A DNA stretch of 64,000 bases from Paraburkholderia aspalathi (GCF_900116445.1 NZ_FPBH01000037.1:1-64000), one strand, 5' to 3'. Shown: positions 25,408 to 34,862, counted from the first letter of the stretch. Numbers and translations: made by a program. Notes: generated by a model from the letters alone, not told the origin.

Positions 25408-25550
25408 GCTTTAGCAAGACGGCGGCGCGCGTGCTTCCGTGCATAAACAACGGCACGCGCGGCTGACTCGGAATTTGTGCGGGTTTATTCTGTACCGCAC
25501 GCCGTCGTTCTCACCCACACTATGTATACAGTTACCGCCCGTCAGACGTC

Positions 25551-26102
25551 ATGAACCGCGAAGAAGCTCTCCATATTTTTAGCCACTCCGAAGAAATCGT
25601 TTCGGCCGACGACGTCAACGCGTCGATCAGCGGCATGGCTGCCGCCATCCGCAACGAGATGAGCGAGGACTTCCCGCTCGTGCTGTCGGTGATGGGCGGC
25701 GCGGCGGTGTTCACCGGCATGCTGCTGCCGCACCTCGATTTCCCGCTCGAGTTCGACTACATTCACCTGACCCGCTATCGCAACACCACCAAGGGTGGTA
25801 ATGAGATGCAGTGGCGCGTGGCGCCGGCTGAGTCGGTGAAGGATCGCGTCGTGCTGGTGCTCGACGACATCCTCGACGAAGGCGAGACGATGGCGGCGAT
25901 CCGCGACCGCATCCTCGCGATGGGCGCGAAGCGCTTCCTGAGCGCGGTACTGTGCGAGAAGATCATTCCGAAGGCCAAGCCGCTGCGCCCGGATTACTGT
26001 GGTTTCGAAGTGCCGGACCGCTACGTGTTCGGTTGCGGGATGGACGCCAAAGGCTACTGGCGCAACCTGCCGACTATTCGGGCGTTGACCGAAGGGGCTT
26101 AA
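25551..26102 (+). CDS. Hypoxanthine-guanine phosphoribosyltransferase-like enzyme
   Basis: A 183-residue type I phosphoribosyltransferase. The PRPP loop is VVLVLDDILDEGETM at about 100-114. The remaining blocks (SVMGGAAVFTG, DYIHLTRYRN) resemble hypoxanthine/guanine-type salvage enzymes. Substrate preference cannot be read from sequence alone. It is 143 bp after ffh and is closed by a strong terminator. Confidence 0.88.
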   Translation: MNREEALHIFSHSEEIVSADDVNASISGMAAAIRNEMSEDFPLVLSVMGGAAVFTGMLLPHLDFPLEFDYIHLTRYRNTTKGGNEMQWRVAPAESVKDRVVLVLDDILDEGETMAAIRDRILAMGAKRFLSAVLCEKIIPKAKPLRPDYCGFEVPDRYVFGCGMDAKGYWRNLPTIRALTEGA

Positions 26103-26151
26103 TTCAAAGCCTGGTTGTTCCGGCGGCGCCACGTACGGCGCGCACCGACGT

Positions 26152-26179
26152 AAAAAAAGCGGCCCGCGGGCCGCTTTTT
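26152..26179. terminator. Rho-independent terminator (bidirectional)
   Basis: Seven A residues, the palindrome GCGGCCCGCGGGCCGC (26159-26174) and TTTTT on the plus side. It lies between the convergent phosphoribosyltransferase and marC genes and can serve both. Confidence 0.9.
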
Positions 26180-26240
26180 GTTTGTCAGGCTCGCGATAGC
26201 ACTGCTGCACTACCGTGCCGAACCCCGCACTGGATCTCAC

Positions 26241-26840
26241 TCAAAGTTGATGCACAAAAGAGCGGATACCGCCGAGCATCATTTCGACTGAGATCGCCAC
26301 CAGCACCAATCCCATCAGCCGTTCAAAGGCCATCATGGCGCGCTCACCGAGCCACGCCTGAATGCGCTCCGCCAGCATCAGCACGATCGCGCAGACGATC
26401 ATCGTGACGGTCAGCGCACCAATCCACTCGAACATCTTGCCGGGCGCCTGCGACGTCAGCAGCATCACCGTCGCGAGAGCCGACGGACCCGCCAGCGCCG
26501 GAATGGCGAGCGGCACAATGAGCGGCTCGCCGCCGCGCGTATCGCCGCCGAACGGGCCGTCAGGATGCGGAAACACCATCCTGAGCGCAATCAGAAACAG
26601 CACAATCCCGCCACCGATGCGCAATGACTGGTCGGTCAGACTCATCATGCGCAGGAAGCGGTCGCCGACCACCATGAACACCAGCAGGATCGCGAAGGCG
26701 ATCGCCACCTCACGGAGGATGACGATCGTGCGCCGCTTCGGCGATACGCTGCGCAGGCAACTGATAAAGAGCGGAATATTGCCTAACGGATCAGTGATCA
26801 GAATCAGCAGGACGGTCGCAGATACGAAGGTGTACTCCAC
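26241..26840 (-). CDS. MarC-family integral membrane protein
   Basis: 199 residues with about six membrane helices. The start (LLILITDPLGNIPLFISCL) with its D-P-x-G-N-x-P motif is diagnostic of the MarC/UPF0056 family, and an ALAGPSALATVMLL segment is the internal counterpart. Transport substrate is unknown; the E. coli multiple-antibiotic-resistance link of MarC has been withdrawn. proS lies 12 bp upstream in the same direction. Confidence 0.92.
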   Translation of the reverse strand: MEYTFVSATVLLILITDPLGNIPLFISCLRSVSPKRRTIVILREVAIAFAILLVFMVVGDRFLRMMSLTDQSLRIGGGIVLFLIALRMVFPHPDGPFGGDTRGGEPLIVPLAIPALAGPSALATVMLLTSQAPGKMFEWIGALTVTMIVCAIVLMLAERIQAWLGERAMMAFERLMGLVLVAISVEMMLGGIRSFVHQL

Positions 26841-26852
26841 CGTCCGCTCCGC

Positions 26853-28589
26853 TTATTGCGCCAATGCTGCGCGAACCTTGCCGATCACCGTTTGAGCGGC
26901 GTCTTCGACCGGCAGCAGCGTCGCTTCAGCGTCGCGGCGGCCTTGATACTCGAGCTTGCCGTCCTTGAGACCACGATCGCCGATCACCAGGCGATGCGGC
27001 ACGCCGATCAGTTCCCAGTCGGCGAACATCACGCCCGGACGTTCGCCGCGATCGTCGAGGATCACGTCGACACCGGCTTCGACCAGCTCCGCGTACAGCT
27101 TGTCGGCCTGCTCACGCACGGCTTCGCTGCGGTCGTAACCCATCGGGCACAGCACAACCTCGAACGGTGCGATCGACTCCGGCCAGATGATGCCCTTGTC
27201 GTCGAAATTCTGTTCGATCGCCGCGCCCAGAATCCGCGTGATGCCGATGCCGTAGCAGCCCATTTCCATCGGCTGCGGCTTGCCGTTCTCGTCGAGACAG
27301 GTGGCGTTCATCGCTTCCGAGTATTTCTTGCCGAGCTGGAACACGTGGCCGACTTCGATGCCACGGCAGATGTCGATCACGCCCTTGCCGTCCGGCGACG
27401 GATCGCCCTTCTTCACATTGCGGATATCGGCGACGACCGGCTCCGGCAGATCGCGGCCCCAGTTGACACCGGTGGTGTGGTAATCCACTTCGTTCGTACC
27501 CACCACGAAGTCGCTCATGTTGGCGACCGTGCGATCCGCGATAACCTTGATCGGCTTCTTCGTGTTGATCGGGCCGAGGTAACCCGGCGGCGTGCCGAAG
27601 GTCTCGATGATCTCGGCCTCGGTCGCCATGCGGAAGTCCGCCAGACCCGGCAGCTTGCTTGCCTTGATCTCGTTCAGTTCGTGATCGCCGCGCAGCATCA
27701 GCAACCAGATGGTCGGTTCGGCGCCTCCGTTTTCCGTGGCGAGGATGATCGACTTGATGGTGCGCTCGAGCGGGATGTTCAGCAGCTCGGCCACGGCCTC
27801 GCACTTTGCTTTGCCCGGCGTTGCCGTCTTCTTCATCTCTTCGGTCGGCGCTGCGCGTTCAGCGTACAGCGGCAACGCTTCGGCCGCCTCAACGTTCGCA
27901 GCGAACTCCGAGGTCGGGCAATACGCGATCGCGTCTTCACCGGTGTCGGCGATCACGTGGAATTCATGCGAACCACTGCCACCGATCGAACCGTTGTCTG
28001 CTGCCACTGCGCGGAAATCCAGACCGAGGCGCGTGAAGATGCGCACGTACGCGTCGTACATCTTGCGATACGACTCGCGCAGGCCTTCCGCGTCTTTGTC
28101 GAACGAGTACGCGTCTTTCATGATGAATTCGCGGCCACGCATCACGCCGAAACGCGGACGGATCTCGTCGCGAAACTTCGTCTGGACCTGATAGAAGTTC
28201 ACCGGCAACTGGCGGTAGCTCTTGATCTGGCCGCGCGCGATATCCGTGACCACTTCTTCGTGGGTCGGTCCGAGCACGAAATCGGATTGCTTGCGATCCT
28301 TGAAGCGCAGCAGCTCGGGGCCGTATTTTTCCCAACGGCCCGATTCCTGCCACAGCTCAGCCGGCTGCACCGAAGGCATCAACAGTTCGATCGCGCCTGC
28401 CCGGTTCATTTCTTCGCGCACGATGGCTTCCACCTTGCGGATCGAGCGCAGGCCGACCGGCAGGTAGTTATAGATGCCACCGGCAACGCGGCGGATCATG
28501 CCGGCGCGCACCATGAGCTTGTGGCTGACGATCTCGGCGTCGGCGGGCGCTTCTTTCAGTGTGCCGATAAAGAAACGGGAAGCTTTCAT
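26853..28589 (-). CDS. proS: Prolyl-tRNA synthetase (bacterial type)
   Basis: 578 residues, class II synthetase of the long bacterial form with an editing (INS) domain between motifs 2 and 3. RRVAGGIYNYLPVGLR is motif 1-like and FVLGPTHEEVVTD is the substrate/ATP segment. The insertion covers about 225-380, and the C-terminal anticodon domain includes VDVILDDRGERPGVMFADWE. A tRNA-Pro(CGG) gene lies at 34863. The start follows a weak GGAAAATCTGA ribosome site. Confidence 0.97.
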   Translation of the reverse strand: MKASRFFIGTLKEAPADAEIVSHKLMVRAGMIRRVAGGIYNYLPVGLRSIRKVEAIVREEMNRAGAIELLMPSVQPAELWQESGRWEKYGPELLRFKDRKQSDFVLGPTHEEVVTDIARGQIKSYRQLPVNFYQVQTKFRDEIRPRFGVMRGREFIMKDAYSFDKDAEGLRESYRKMYDAYVRIFTRLGLDFRAVAADNGSIGGSGSHEFHVIADTGEDAIAYCPTSEFAANVEAAEALPLYAERAAPTEEMKKTATPGKAKCEAVAELLNIPLERTIKSIILATENGGAEPTIWLLMLRGDHELNEIKASKLPGLADFRMATEAEIIETFGTPPGYLGPINTKKPIKVIADRTVANMSDFVVGTNEVDYHTTGVNWGRDLPEPVVADIRNVKKGDPSPDGKGVIDICRGIEVGHVFQLGKKYSEAMNATCLDENGKPQPMEMGCYGIGITRILGAAIEQNFDDKGIIWPESIAPFEVVLCPMGYDRSEAVREQADKLYAELVEAGVDVILDDRGERPGVMFADWELIGVPHRLVIGDRGLKDGKLEYQGRRDAEATLLPVEDAAQTVIGKVRAALAQ

Positions 28590-28961
28590 TCAGATTTTCC
28601 AAAAGCGGCGGCTCCGGAGGGACCGCCCGAAAGGTGAAAACGGTGGGGAAACCGACACAGACCCGGCCTTGCGCCGGCACGGACGCGCCGCATATCCGGC
28701 CAAACTCTGACCAGGAATTCGGCTCAGACCCGGCAAACGGCCTGCGCATACCAGGCAAAACCCCGGCAAAACCGGCCCGATCGCGGCGCCGAAGCCGCCG
28801 CGCAAAGCCTTTGCAGCAAGGGATAAGGCACGGAAAGACTGACAGGCTACCGCAAACGCGGGCCTTTTGCGGCGAATCGTTCCAATCTGGTGCGAATCGG
28901 TGCGTCGGGTCCGTTATCTGTTTATAATCAAAGCAATTTTAAAGGATTCGAAGGTGGTTGT
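28590..28961. other. 372-bp divergent proS/rppH intergenic region
   Basis: No gene is supported. It contains GGCAAAACC-type short repeats near 28755-28780. On the plus strand TATAAT at 28923-28928 is a good -10 for rppH, but no matching -35 is visible 17 bp upstream. The minus-strand promoter of proS is not evident. Confidence 0.55.
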
Positions 28962-29705
28962 ATGCTGGATCGTGAAGGCTTTCGCCCGAACGTCGGCATC
29001 ATCCTCTTGAACGCGCACAACGAGGTGTTTTGGGGCAAACGGCTCCGTGAACATTCCTGGCAGTTTCCGCAAGGGGGCATCAAGTACGGAGAGACCCCCG
29101 TGCAAGCGATGTATCGGGAGTTACACGAAGAAACCGGGCTGCTTCCTGAGCACGTCAAGGTGATCGGTCGCACGCGCGACTGGTTGCGTTACGAGGTGCC
29201 TGACAAGTTCATCAAGCGCGAAGTACGCGGTCATTACCGCGGCCAGAAACAAATCTGGTTTTTGCTCCGGATGGTTGGACGCGATTGCGACATTTGCTTG
29301 CGCGCCACCGACCACCCTGAGTTCGATGCGTGGCGTTGGAACGAGTACTGGGTGCCGCTCGACTGTGTGATCGAGTTCAAGCGGGATGTGTATCAGTTGG
29401 CGCTGACGGAGCTATCCCGTTTCATGCGCCGGGCTGCGCCGCGTGCGGAAAAACCTGGCGGGCACCATGGGCCGCGTTATCCCCGGATAGCGTCGTCAAT
29501 GGAAAGTCCGCCGGATTCGACGATGATGACGGTCACCGCCTCGGTGACCACACTCACCATCGAAACGTCGATTCACACGACGATCGCGTCTGATTGCGGT
29601 CCGGGCTCCGGGTCGGTTGCCGAAGTTGGCTCCGCGCCGGAACACGAAGACGAATCGGAGCGCGAAACCGCTGGCTCGCTGTTCCGCCCTGGCGTGCGCA
29701 ATTAA
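28962..29705 (+). CDS. rppH: RNA pyrophosphohydrolase RppH with an extended C-terminus
   Basis: 247 residues. The Nudix domain (1-160) begins MLDREGFRPNVGIILLN, and the Nudix box GGIKYGETPVQAMYRELHEE is at 38-57. It removes pyrophosphate from 5' triphosphate mRNA to start decay. The ATG at 28962 has AAGG 7 bases before it; an earlier ATG is not conserved in character. The ~80-residue tail after 165 is Thr/Ser- and then Glu-rich and exceeds the E. coli enzyme (176 residues). Confidence 0.93.
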   Translation: MLDREGFRPNVGIILLNAHNEVFWGKRLREHSWQFPQGGIKYGETPVQAMYRELHEETGLLPEHVKVIGRTRDWLRYEVPDKFIKREVRGHYRGQKQIWFLLRMVGRDCDICLRATDHPEFDAWRWNEYWVPLDCVIEFKRDVYQLALTELSRFMRRAAPRAEKPGGHHGPRYPRIASSMESPPDSTMMTVTASVTTLTIETSIHTTIASDCGPGSGSVAEVGSAPEHEDESERETAGSLFRPGVRN

Positions 29706-29736
29706 CAATTCTGTGCGGCTGTCCACGCCGCCTCTA

Positions 29737-29763
29737 CTGGTGCGGCTCAATGAGCCGCACCAG
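29737..29763 (+). repeat. Perfect 13-bp hairpin between rppH and the CNP1-like gene
   Basis: CTGGTGCGGCTCA and TGAGCCGCACCAG flank a single base and are followed by TGTTT. It may be a weak terminator of rppH or a leader hairpin placed just before the ribosome site of the next gene. Confidence 0.6.
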
Positions 29764-29781
29764 TGTTTCGAGGAAACCATA

Positions 29782-30333
29782 TTGAAAGCACTTGCTCTCG
29801 TCGTGGCGTGCGTCGCCACTGGCGCCCTGCTGGCTGGTTGCGCCAGCAAACCCTCAAATAAAGACGACAGCGCGTTTGCCTATCTGCTGGACCGGCCGAG
29901 CAACTGGGTTGAAAACAAGGTGGACGCCTTGCCGCCGCTGCCGCAAGACTCGAATCTGCTGCCCTTCGAGGTTTCGGGCAATACGCCCCTGCAATTCGCG
30001 ATCGATAGAAATTCGCTTACGGTCGGCACCGACGGCGTAGTGCGCTACACCGTCGTCGTAACGAGCCAGAGCGGCGCACGCAATGTGAACTACGAAGGGA
30101 TTCGCTGCGATACGTATGAATGGCGCCAGTACGCGGGGCTGAACGCCGATCACGACGGCTGGGACCAGACCGTCGCCAATGACTTCAGGCGCATCGAGAA
30201 TGGCGCGCTGAACGCCTATCAGGCGGTGCTGTATCAGGATTATTTCTGCGCGAACAAGATGCCCACGGGCAACGCCAAGCAGATTGTCGAGAACATCCGC
30301 TACAAGCGCACGCAGACCTCACTGGTTCACTAA
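29782..30333 (+). CDS. CNP1-like family lipoprotein
   Basis: 183 residues with a lipoprotein signal ending LLAGC (Cys20). The start is a TTG at 29782 (MKALALVVACV) with GAGGAA about 7 bases before it; no ATG precedes the signal peptide in this frame. The mature part contains FEVSGNTPLQFAIDR, GIRCDTYEWRQYA and YQDYFCANK, which match the CNP1-like family of unknown function (name from neisserial cryptic protein 1; from memory). Confidence 0.82.
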   Translation: MKALALVVACVATGALLAGCASKPSNKDDSAFAYLLDRPSNWVENKVDALPPLPQDSNLLPFEVSGNTPLQFAIDRNSLTVGTDGVVRYTVVVTSQSGARNVNYEGIRCDTYEWRQYAGLNADHDGWDQTVANDFRRIENGALNAYQAVLYQDYFCANKMPTGNAKQIVENIRYKRTQTSLVH

Positions 30334-30384
30334 AGCAGATTTTGCGAGCGGACTTCTTCGAAAGTGGAAGCCGCCGCGAACGTG

Positions 30385-30421
30385 AAAAAGCCGTTCCAGC
30401 TCACGCTGGAACGGCTTTTTT
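30385..30421. terminator. Bidirectional rho-independent terminator
   Basis: AAAAAGCCGTTCCAGC, a TCAC loop and GCTGGAACGGCTTTTTT form a long stem with A and T tracts. It lies between the CNP1-like gene (plus) and proB (minus), which converge here. Confidence 0.93.
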
Positions 30422-30448
30422 GTCTTCCGTGCGGGCGTAGTTCGGGAG

Positions 30449-31567
30449 TCAGACCAGCACAAGATTGTCGCGGTGAATGACCTCGGGCTCCAGCATATAA
30501 CCGAGCACCGATTCAATGTCGCCGCTCGGACGCCGCTGGATCAGCTTGGTTTCCGCGCTGCTGTAGTTCGTCAGGCCACGCGCGACTTCGCGCCCTGCCG
30601 CGCTCAGGCAAGCGATCACTTCGCCGCGCGCAAACGCGCCCTGCACGCCAACGATGCCGATCGGCAGCAAGCTCTTGCCGCCTTCAGTCAGCTTTTCGAC
30701 TGCACCGTCGTCGATCACCACGTGGCCTCGCACCTGCAGGTGATCGGCCATCCATTGCTTGCGCGCTGCCATGCGTGCCGTGCGCGCGATCAACTGCGTG
30801 CCGATCGCCTCACCCGAGGCCAGCCGTGACAACACGTCTGCTTCACGCCCGCTCGCGATCACCGTATTGGCGCCGCTATGCGCCGCGCGTTTAGCGGCAA
30901 GAATCTTGGTCAGCATGCCGCCGCGGCCCAGGCTCGAACCCGCGCCGCCCGCCATTGCCTCGAGCTCCGGCGCACCGGCATCGGCCTGCTGAACAAGCGT
31001 CGCGTTTGGATCCTTGCGCGGGTCGGCGGTAAAAAGCCCCTGCTGATCGGTGAGGATGATGAGCGCATCGCCTTCGATCAGATTGGCGACCAGGGCGCCT
31101 AGCGTGTCGTTGTCGCCGAACTTGATTTCGTCGGTGACGACCGTGTCGTTCTCATTAATGATCGGCACGACGCCCAGACGCAGCAGCGTCAGCAACGTGG
31201 AACGCGCGTTCAGATAGCGTTCGCGATCGGCCAGATCGGCGTGGGTCAGCAGAATCTGCGCGGTCTGGATCGAATGCTCGGCAAAGCGGCTTTCGTAGAC
31301 TTGCGCGAGCCCCATCTGACCGACAGCCGCGGCCGCCTGCAATTCGTCGATTTCTCGTGGCCGCTTGGTCCAGCCGAGCCGCTGCATCCCTTCGGCAATG
31401 GCGCCCGAACTGACCAGCACCACTTCCTTGCCCTGCGCGCGCAGTGCGGCAATCTGCGCGGCCCAGCGGCCGATCGCAGCATGATCGAGGCCGCGCCCGT
31501 CATTCGTAACGAGGCTCGAGCCGACTTTCACTACCAATCGCCGTGAATCTGCGATGACGGAACGCAT
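30449..31567 (-). CDS. proB: Glutamate 5-kinase
   Basis: 372 residues; phosphorylates glutamate in the first step of proline synthesis. The amino acid kinase domain begins RRLVVKVGSSLVT, with VSSGAIAEG and the NENDTV segment further on. A C-terminal PUA domain follows (about 280-365, GHVVIDDGA... region). The ATG at 31567 is chosen because the 69 codons upstream in frame are Arg-rich and non-conserved. It is the last gene of the rplU-rpmA-obg-proB series; obg lies 73 bp upstream. Confidence 0.96.
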   Translation of the reverse strand: MRSVIADSRRLVVKVGSSLVTNDGRGLDHAAIGRWAAQIAALRAQGKEVVLVSSGAIAEGMQRLGWTKRPREIDELQAAAAVGQMGLAQVYESRFAEHSIQTAQILLTHADLADRERYLNARSTLLTLLRLGVVPIINENDTVVTDEIKFGDNDTLGALVANLIEGDALIILTDQQGLFTADPRKDPNATLVQQADAGAPELEAMAGGAGSSLGRGGMLTKILAAKRAAHSGANTVIASGREADVLSRLASGEAIGTQLIARTARMAARKQWMADHLQVRGHVVIDDGAVEKLTEGGKSLLPIGIVGVQGAFARGEVIACLSAAGREVARGLTNYSSAETKLIQRRPSGDIESVLGYMLEPEVIHRDNLVLV

Positions 31568-31640
31568 TGTGCGCGGTCTCCCAAGATGACGCGTGATGCA
31601 TGCCGGCGGCCCGTGCAGGCGCCGGCGCTCAGGCTTGTTA

Positions 31641-32762
31641 TTACTGCGGGTCGACGCTCGAGTCGTCCGACGCAGCGGCCGGTGCTTCCGGCTTTGCGCG
31701 GAAACGCACGTCGGCAGCGAGATCTTCGGCTTCCGCCGCGCGCTGCGCGTCCGAATGCGCGGCGATGTGGTCATACACCGCGTAGCAAAGACTTTCGCAG
31801 CCCTGGCCGGTCAGCGCCGAGATTTCGAACACCGGGCCTTCCCAACCGTAGCCTTCAAGGAAGGCCGATACGCGCGCTTCGCGCTCGTCTTCGGGCACCA
31901 TGTCGAGCTTGTTGAGCACCAGCCAGCGGGGCTTCTCATAGAGCAGTTCGTCGTACTTGCGCAGCTCGTTGACGATCGCCTTGGCTTCCGCGACGGGATC
32001 GACGGCTTCGTCGAACGGTGCGAGGTCGACGATATGCAACAGCAAGCCGGTGCGCTGCAAGTGGCGCAGGAACTGGTGACCCAGGCCCGCGCCTTCCGCC
32101 GCGCCTTCGATCAGGCCAGGAATGTCTGCAATCACGAAGCTGCGACTCGGCCCGACACGCACCACGCCGAGATTCGGCGCGAGCGTCGTGAACGGGTAAT
32201 CGGCAATCTTCGGCCGCGCGTTTGACACCGATGAGATGAAGGTCGACTTGCCGGCGTTCGGCATGCCGAGCAGACCGACGTCGGCCAGCACCTTCAACTC
32301 GAGGCGCACCATGCGACGCTCGCCGGGCTTGCCGTCGGTTTTCTGACGCGGCGCGCGGTTCGTACTGGATTTGAAATGCAGGTTACCGAGACCGCCCGCA
32401 CCGCCCTGCGCGATCTGCACGCTCTGGTTGTGCTCGGTCAAGTCGGCGATCAGCTCGCCGGTTTCCATATCGGTAATAGTCGTGCCGACCGGCATGCGCA
32501 GCGTGATGTCGTCGCCGCCCTTGCCGTAGCAGTCCGCGCCGCGGCCGTTTTCGCCGTTGCGCGCCAAATGTTTTTTCGCGTAGCGGTAGTCGATCAGCGT
32601 GTTGATGTTGCGGTCCGCGACCGCAATCACGCTGCCGCCCCGGCCGCCGTCGCCGCCATCCGGGCCGCCGAACGGAACGAATTTCTCGCGGCGCATCGAC
32701 GCGCTGCCATCCCCTCCGTCGCCGGCGATGACTTCAATCCTCGCTTCGTCAATGAACTTCAT
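31641..32762 (-). CDS. obgE: GTPase ObgE/CgtA
   Basis: 373 residues; a ribosome-associated GTPase involved in 50S assembly and stress response. The Obg fold (1-159) is Gly-rich (FGGPDGGDGGRGGSV). The GTPase domain has GMPNAGKS at 166-173, DIPGLIEGA as switch II and NKLD near 290. The C-terminal ~40 residues are charged and variable. It follows rpmA after 229 bp, with a terminator between that must be read through or bypassed. Confidence 0.97.
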   Translation of the reverse strand: MKFIDEARIEVIAGDGGDGSASMRREKFVPFGGPDGGDGGRGGSVIAVADRNINTLIDYRYAKKHLARNGENGRGADCYGKGGDDITLRMPVGTTITDMETGELIADLTEHNQSVQIAQGGAGGLGNLHFKSSTNRAPRQKTDGKPGERRMVRLELKVLADVGLLGMPNAGKSTFISSVSNARPKIADYPFTTLAPNLGVVRVGPSRSFVIADIPGLIEGAAEGAGLGHQFLRHLQRTGLLLHIVDLAPFDEAVDPVAEAKAIVNELRKYDELLYEKPRWLVLNKLDMVPEDEREARVSAFLEGYGWEGPVFEISALTGQGCESLCYAVYDHIAAHSDAQRAAEAEDLAADVRFRAKPEAPAAASDDSSVDPQ

Positions 32763-32930
32763 GCGTAACTCCGTCCCGTGGTGTGCTGCTAGATGGTGCT
32801 GCTGGGTTGATGCTTTCAGATGCTGCTATTTTGCCGCGCTCGCCGTACGGTGGGCAATCAGCCGATCGGCTAACCGCGCCGATTTGGCGATGCAATCCGC
32901 CAATTCTTCGGACAAAAAGCGCTGCAATAA

Positions 32931-32961
32931 AAAAAGCCCCGCGAACTTCGCGGGGCCTTTT
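32931..32961 (-). terminator. Rho-independent terminator after rpmA
   Basis: GCCCCGCGAA (32936-32945) pairs with TTCGCGGGGC (32947-32956). Seven T residues follow the stem on the minus strand and five on the plus strand. It divides rpmA from obgE and probably reduces obg-proB transcription. Confidence 0.88.
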
Positions 32962-32991
32962 TCCGGTCCTGAAGCCCGTGCCTGATTAAAC

Positions 32992-33255
32992 TCAGACTGC
33001 TGCCGGGACGACGTTGACCATGTGCTTCTTCGCTGCGCCCTTCGTCGAGAAATTGACGTGGCCGTCCGTCAGCGCGAACAAGGTGTGATCCTTGCCGATA
33101 CCGACGTTTTCGCCCGGGTGCATACGCGTGCCACGTTGGCGAACGATGATGCCGCCAGCGTTGATGGCCTGACCGCCGTAGACCTTGACGCCGAGACGCT
33201 TCGATTCAGAGTCGCGGCCGTTGCGGGATGATCCGCCTGCCTTTTTGTGTGCCAT
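32992..33255 (-). CDS. rpmA: Ribosomal protein L27
   Basis: 87 residues, beginning MAHKKAGGSSRNGRDSESKR, the hallmark N-terminus that reaches the peptidyl-transferase centre. GGIIVRQRGTRMHPG is also diagnostic. It lies 25 bp after rplU. No N-terminal cleavage extension of the Firmicutes type is present. Confidence 0.98.
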   Translation of the reverse strand: MAHKKAGGSSRNGRDSESKRLGVKVYGGQAINAGGIIVRQRGTRMHPGENVGIGKDHTLFALTDGHVNFSTKGAAKKHMVNVVPAAV

Positions 33256-33280
33256 TTGATTTGCTCCTTAACCGTTGCGC

Positions 33281-33592
33281 TTACGCGTTGATCGCGTCGA
33301 TGCGCAGTTCGGTATAGTTCTGGCGGTGGCCGCCATGCTTCTGGTAGTGCTTCCGGCGACGCATCTTGAAGATGGTCACTTTTGCGTGACGACCTTGCGA
33401 CACGACGGTAGCCTTGACGGAAGCCCCACTGACCAGCGGCGTACCGAACTTAATCGATTCGCCTTCGCCCACTGCGAGAACCTGGTCGAGCGTGATTTCA
33501 GCGTCAATGTCTGCCGGTATCTGTTCTACTTTAAGTTTTTCGCCGACGGCAACTTTATACTGCTTGCCACCGGTTTTTATGACCGCGTACAT
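33281..33592 (-). CDS. rplU: Ribosomal protein L21
   Basis: 103 residues starting MYAVIKTGGKQYKVAVGEKL, the L21 signature. The basic KMRRRKHYQKHGGHRQNYTE segment binds 23S rRNA. The ATG at 33592 fits the family start and leaves a ~50-nt leader from the promoter at 33647-33675. A longer in-frame opening upstream is not conserved. Confidence 0.98.
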   Translation of the reverse strand: MYAVIKTGGKQYKVAVGEKLKVEQIPADIDAEITLDQVLAVGEGESIKFGTPLVSGASVKATVVSQGRHAKVTIFKMRRRKHYQKHGGHRQNYTELRIDAINA

Positions 33593-33646
33593 TGAGAACC
33601 TCACTCTGTGTTCATTTTTCCCACGCACCGCGCGCGGAAACCCGTG

Positions 33647-33675
33647 ATTATACATAGAGTTAGCTGCTCGGTCAA
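33647..33675 (-). promoter_or_regulatory. Sigma70 promoter of rplU-rpmA
   Basis: On the minus strand TTGACC (33675-33670), a 17-bp spacer and a perfect TATAAT (33652-33647). This is the best match to the consensus in the window and suits a ribosomal protein operon. Transcription would start near 33640. Confidence 0.85.
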
Positions 33676-33831
33676 AACTCATTGAGAGTCGCCGCGCACA
33701 CCGCCCGGCGCCTTGCCGTCCAGCCCTGGCACACGGCCTCGCCGTGGCCTCCGTCGCGCCGTGCCGCAGCCTGCGACCCGGAACTGTCGCGATTCGCCTT
33801 ATAATTCGCGGCACTACCCAATTCAGCCATC

Positions 33832-34824
33832 ATGTCGTCGACTGCCACCCCCTCCTCCAACGCCGCCAGCCTGCTTGCTCCGATCGCCGAAGACATGCAG
33901 CAGGTCAATCGCGTCATACGGCACCGTCTGGCGTCCGACGTGATGCTGATCAATCAGATCTCTGAGTACATCATCAGTGCCGGGGGCAAGCGGCTGCGGC
34001 CCGCGCTCCTGCTGCTGGTGGCGGGCGCGCTGGGTGAAACCACCGGTCATCGGCACGAGCTCGCCGCGGTGGTGGAATTCATCCACACGGCGACGCTGCT
34101 GCACGACGACGTGGTCGACGAATCCGACCTGCGGCGCGGCCGCCAGACCGCCAATGCGCTGTTCGGCAACGCTGCGAGCGTGCTGGTCGGCGATTTTCTC
34201 TACTCCCGCTCGTTCCAGATGATGGTCGGCGTGGGCAAGATGCGCGTGATGGAAATCCTGTCGGAGGCGACCAACATCATCTCCGAAGGTGAAGTGCTGC
34301 AGTTGCTGAACATGCACGACGCCGACGTGGACGAAGCGCGCTACATGCAGGTGATCCGCTACAAAACCGCCAAATTGTTCGAAGCCGCCGCCCAGCTCGG
34401 TGCCGTGCTGGCCGGTTCGGACGCGAAGACGGAAGCCGCTGCCGCGGAATTCGGCCGCCGCATCGGCACCGCGTTCCAGATCATGGACGACTGGCTCGAC
34501 TACACGGGCACGGCTGAATCGATGGGCAAGAACGCCGGCGACGATCTGCGCGAAGGCAAACCCACGCTTCCGCTGATTTATCTGATCGAACGCGGCACGC
34601 CCGAGCAGTCGGCACTCGCGCGGGAAGCCATCGAGCAAGGCGGCACCGATCGTTTCGACACCATTTTTGAGGCGATCACGCGTTCCGGCGCATTGGATCA
34701 CACGCTCGAGTGCGCGAAGCAGGAAGCGATGGCCGCAGCTGCAGCAATTTCTTCATTTCCGGATTCCATTTTCAAAGATAGCCTGCTAGAATTATGTTCT
34801 TACTCGACGGCAAGACAGTCTTGA
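33832..34824 (+). CDS. ispB: Octaprenyl diphosphate synthase
   Basis: A 330-residue trans-polyprenyl synthase that makes the ubiquinone side chain. The first Asp-rich motif DDVVD is at 92-96 (LLHDDVVDESDLRRG) and the second is in QIMDDWLDY near 222-229. GGKRLRP at 51-57 binds isopentenyl diphosphate. Chain length is inferred from the usual ubiquinone-8 of this group. It diverges from rplU; a TATAAT at 33800-33805 is a plausible -10 with a poor -35. Confidence 0.94.
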   Translation: MSSTATPSSNAASLLAPIAEDMQQVNRVIRHRLASDVMLINQISEYIISAGGKRLRPALLLLVAGALGETTGHRHELAAVVEFIHTATLLHDDVVDESDLRRGRQTANALFGNAASVLVGDFLYSRSFQMMVGVGKMRVMEILSEATNIISEGEVLQLLNMHDADVDEARYMQVIRYKTAKLFEAAAQLGAVLAGSDAKTEAAAAEFGRRIGTAFQIMDDWLDYTGTAESMGKNAGDDLREGKPTLPLIYLIERGTPEQSALAREAIEQGGTDRFDTIFEAITRSGALDHTLECAKQEAMAAAAAISSFPDSIFKDSLLELCSYSTARQS

Positions 34825-34862
34825 ACGAGACTGAAACACCGTAAGAGTCCAGCAGTACAGAT

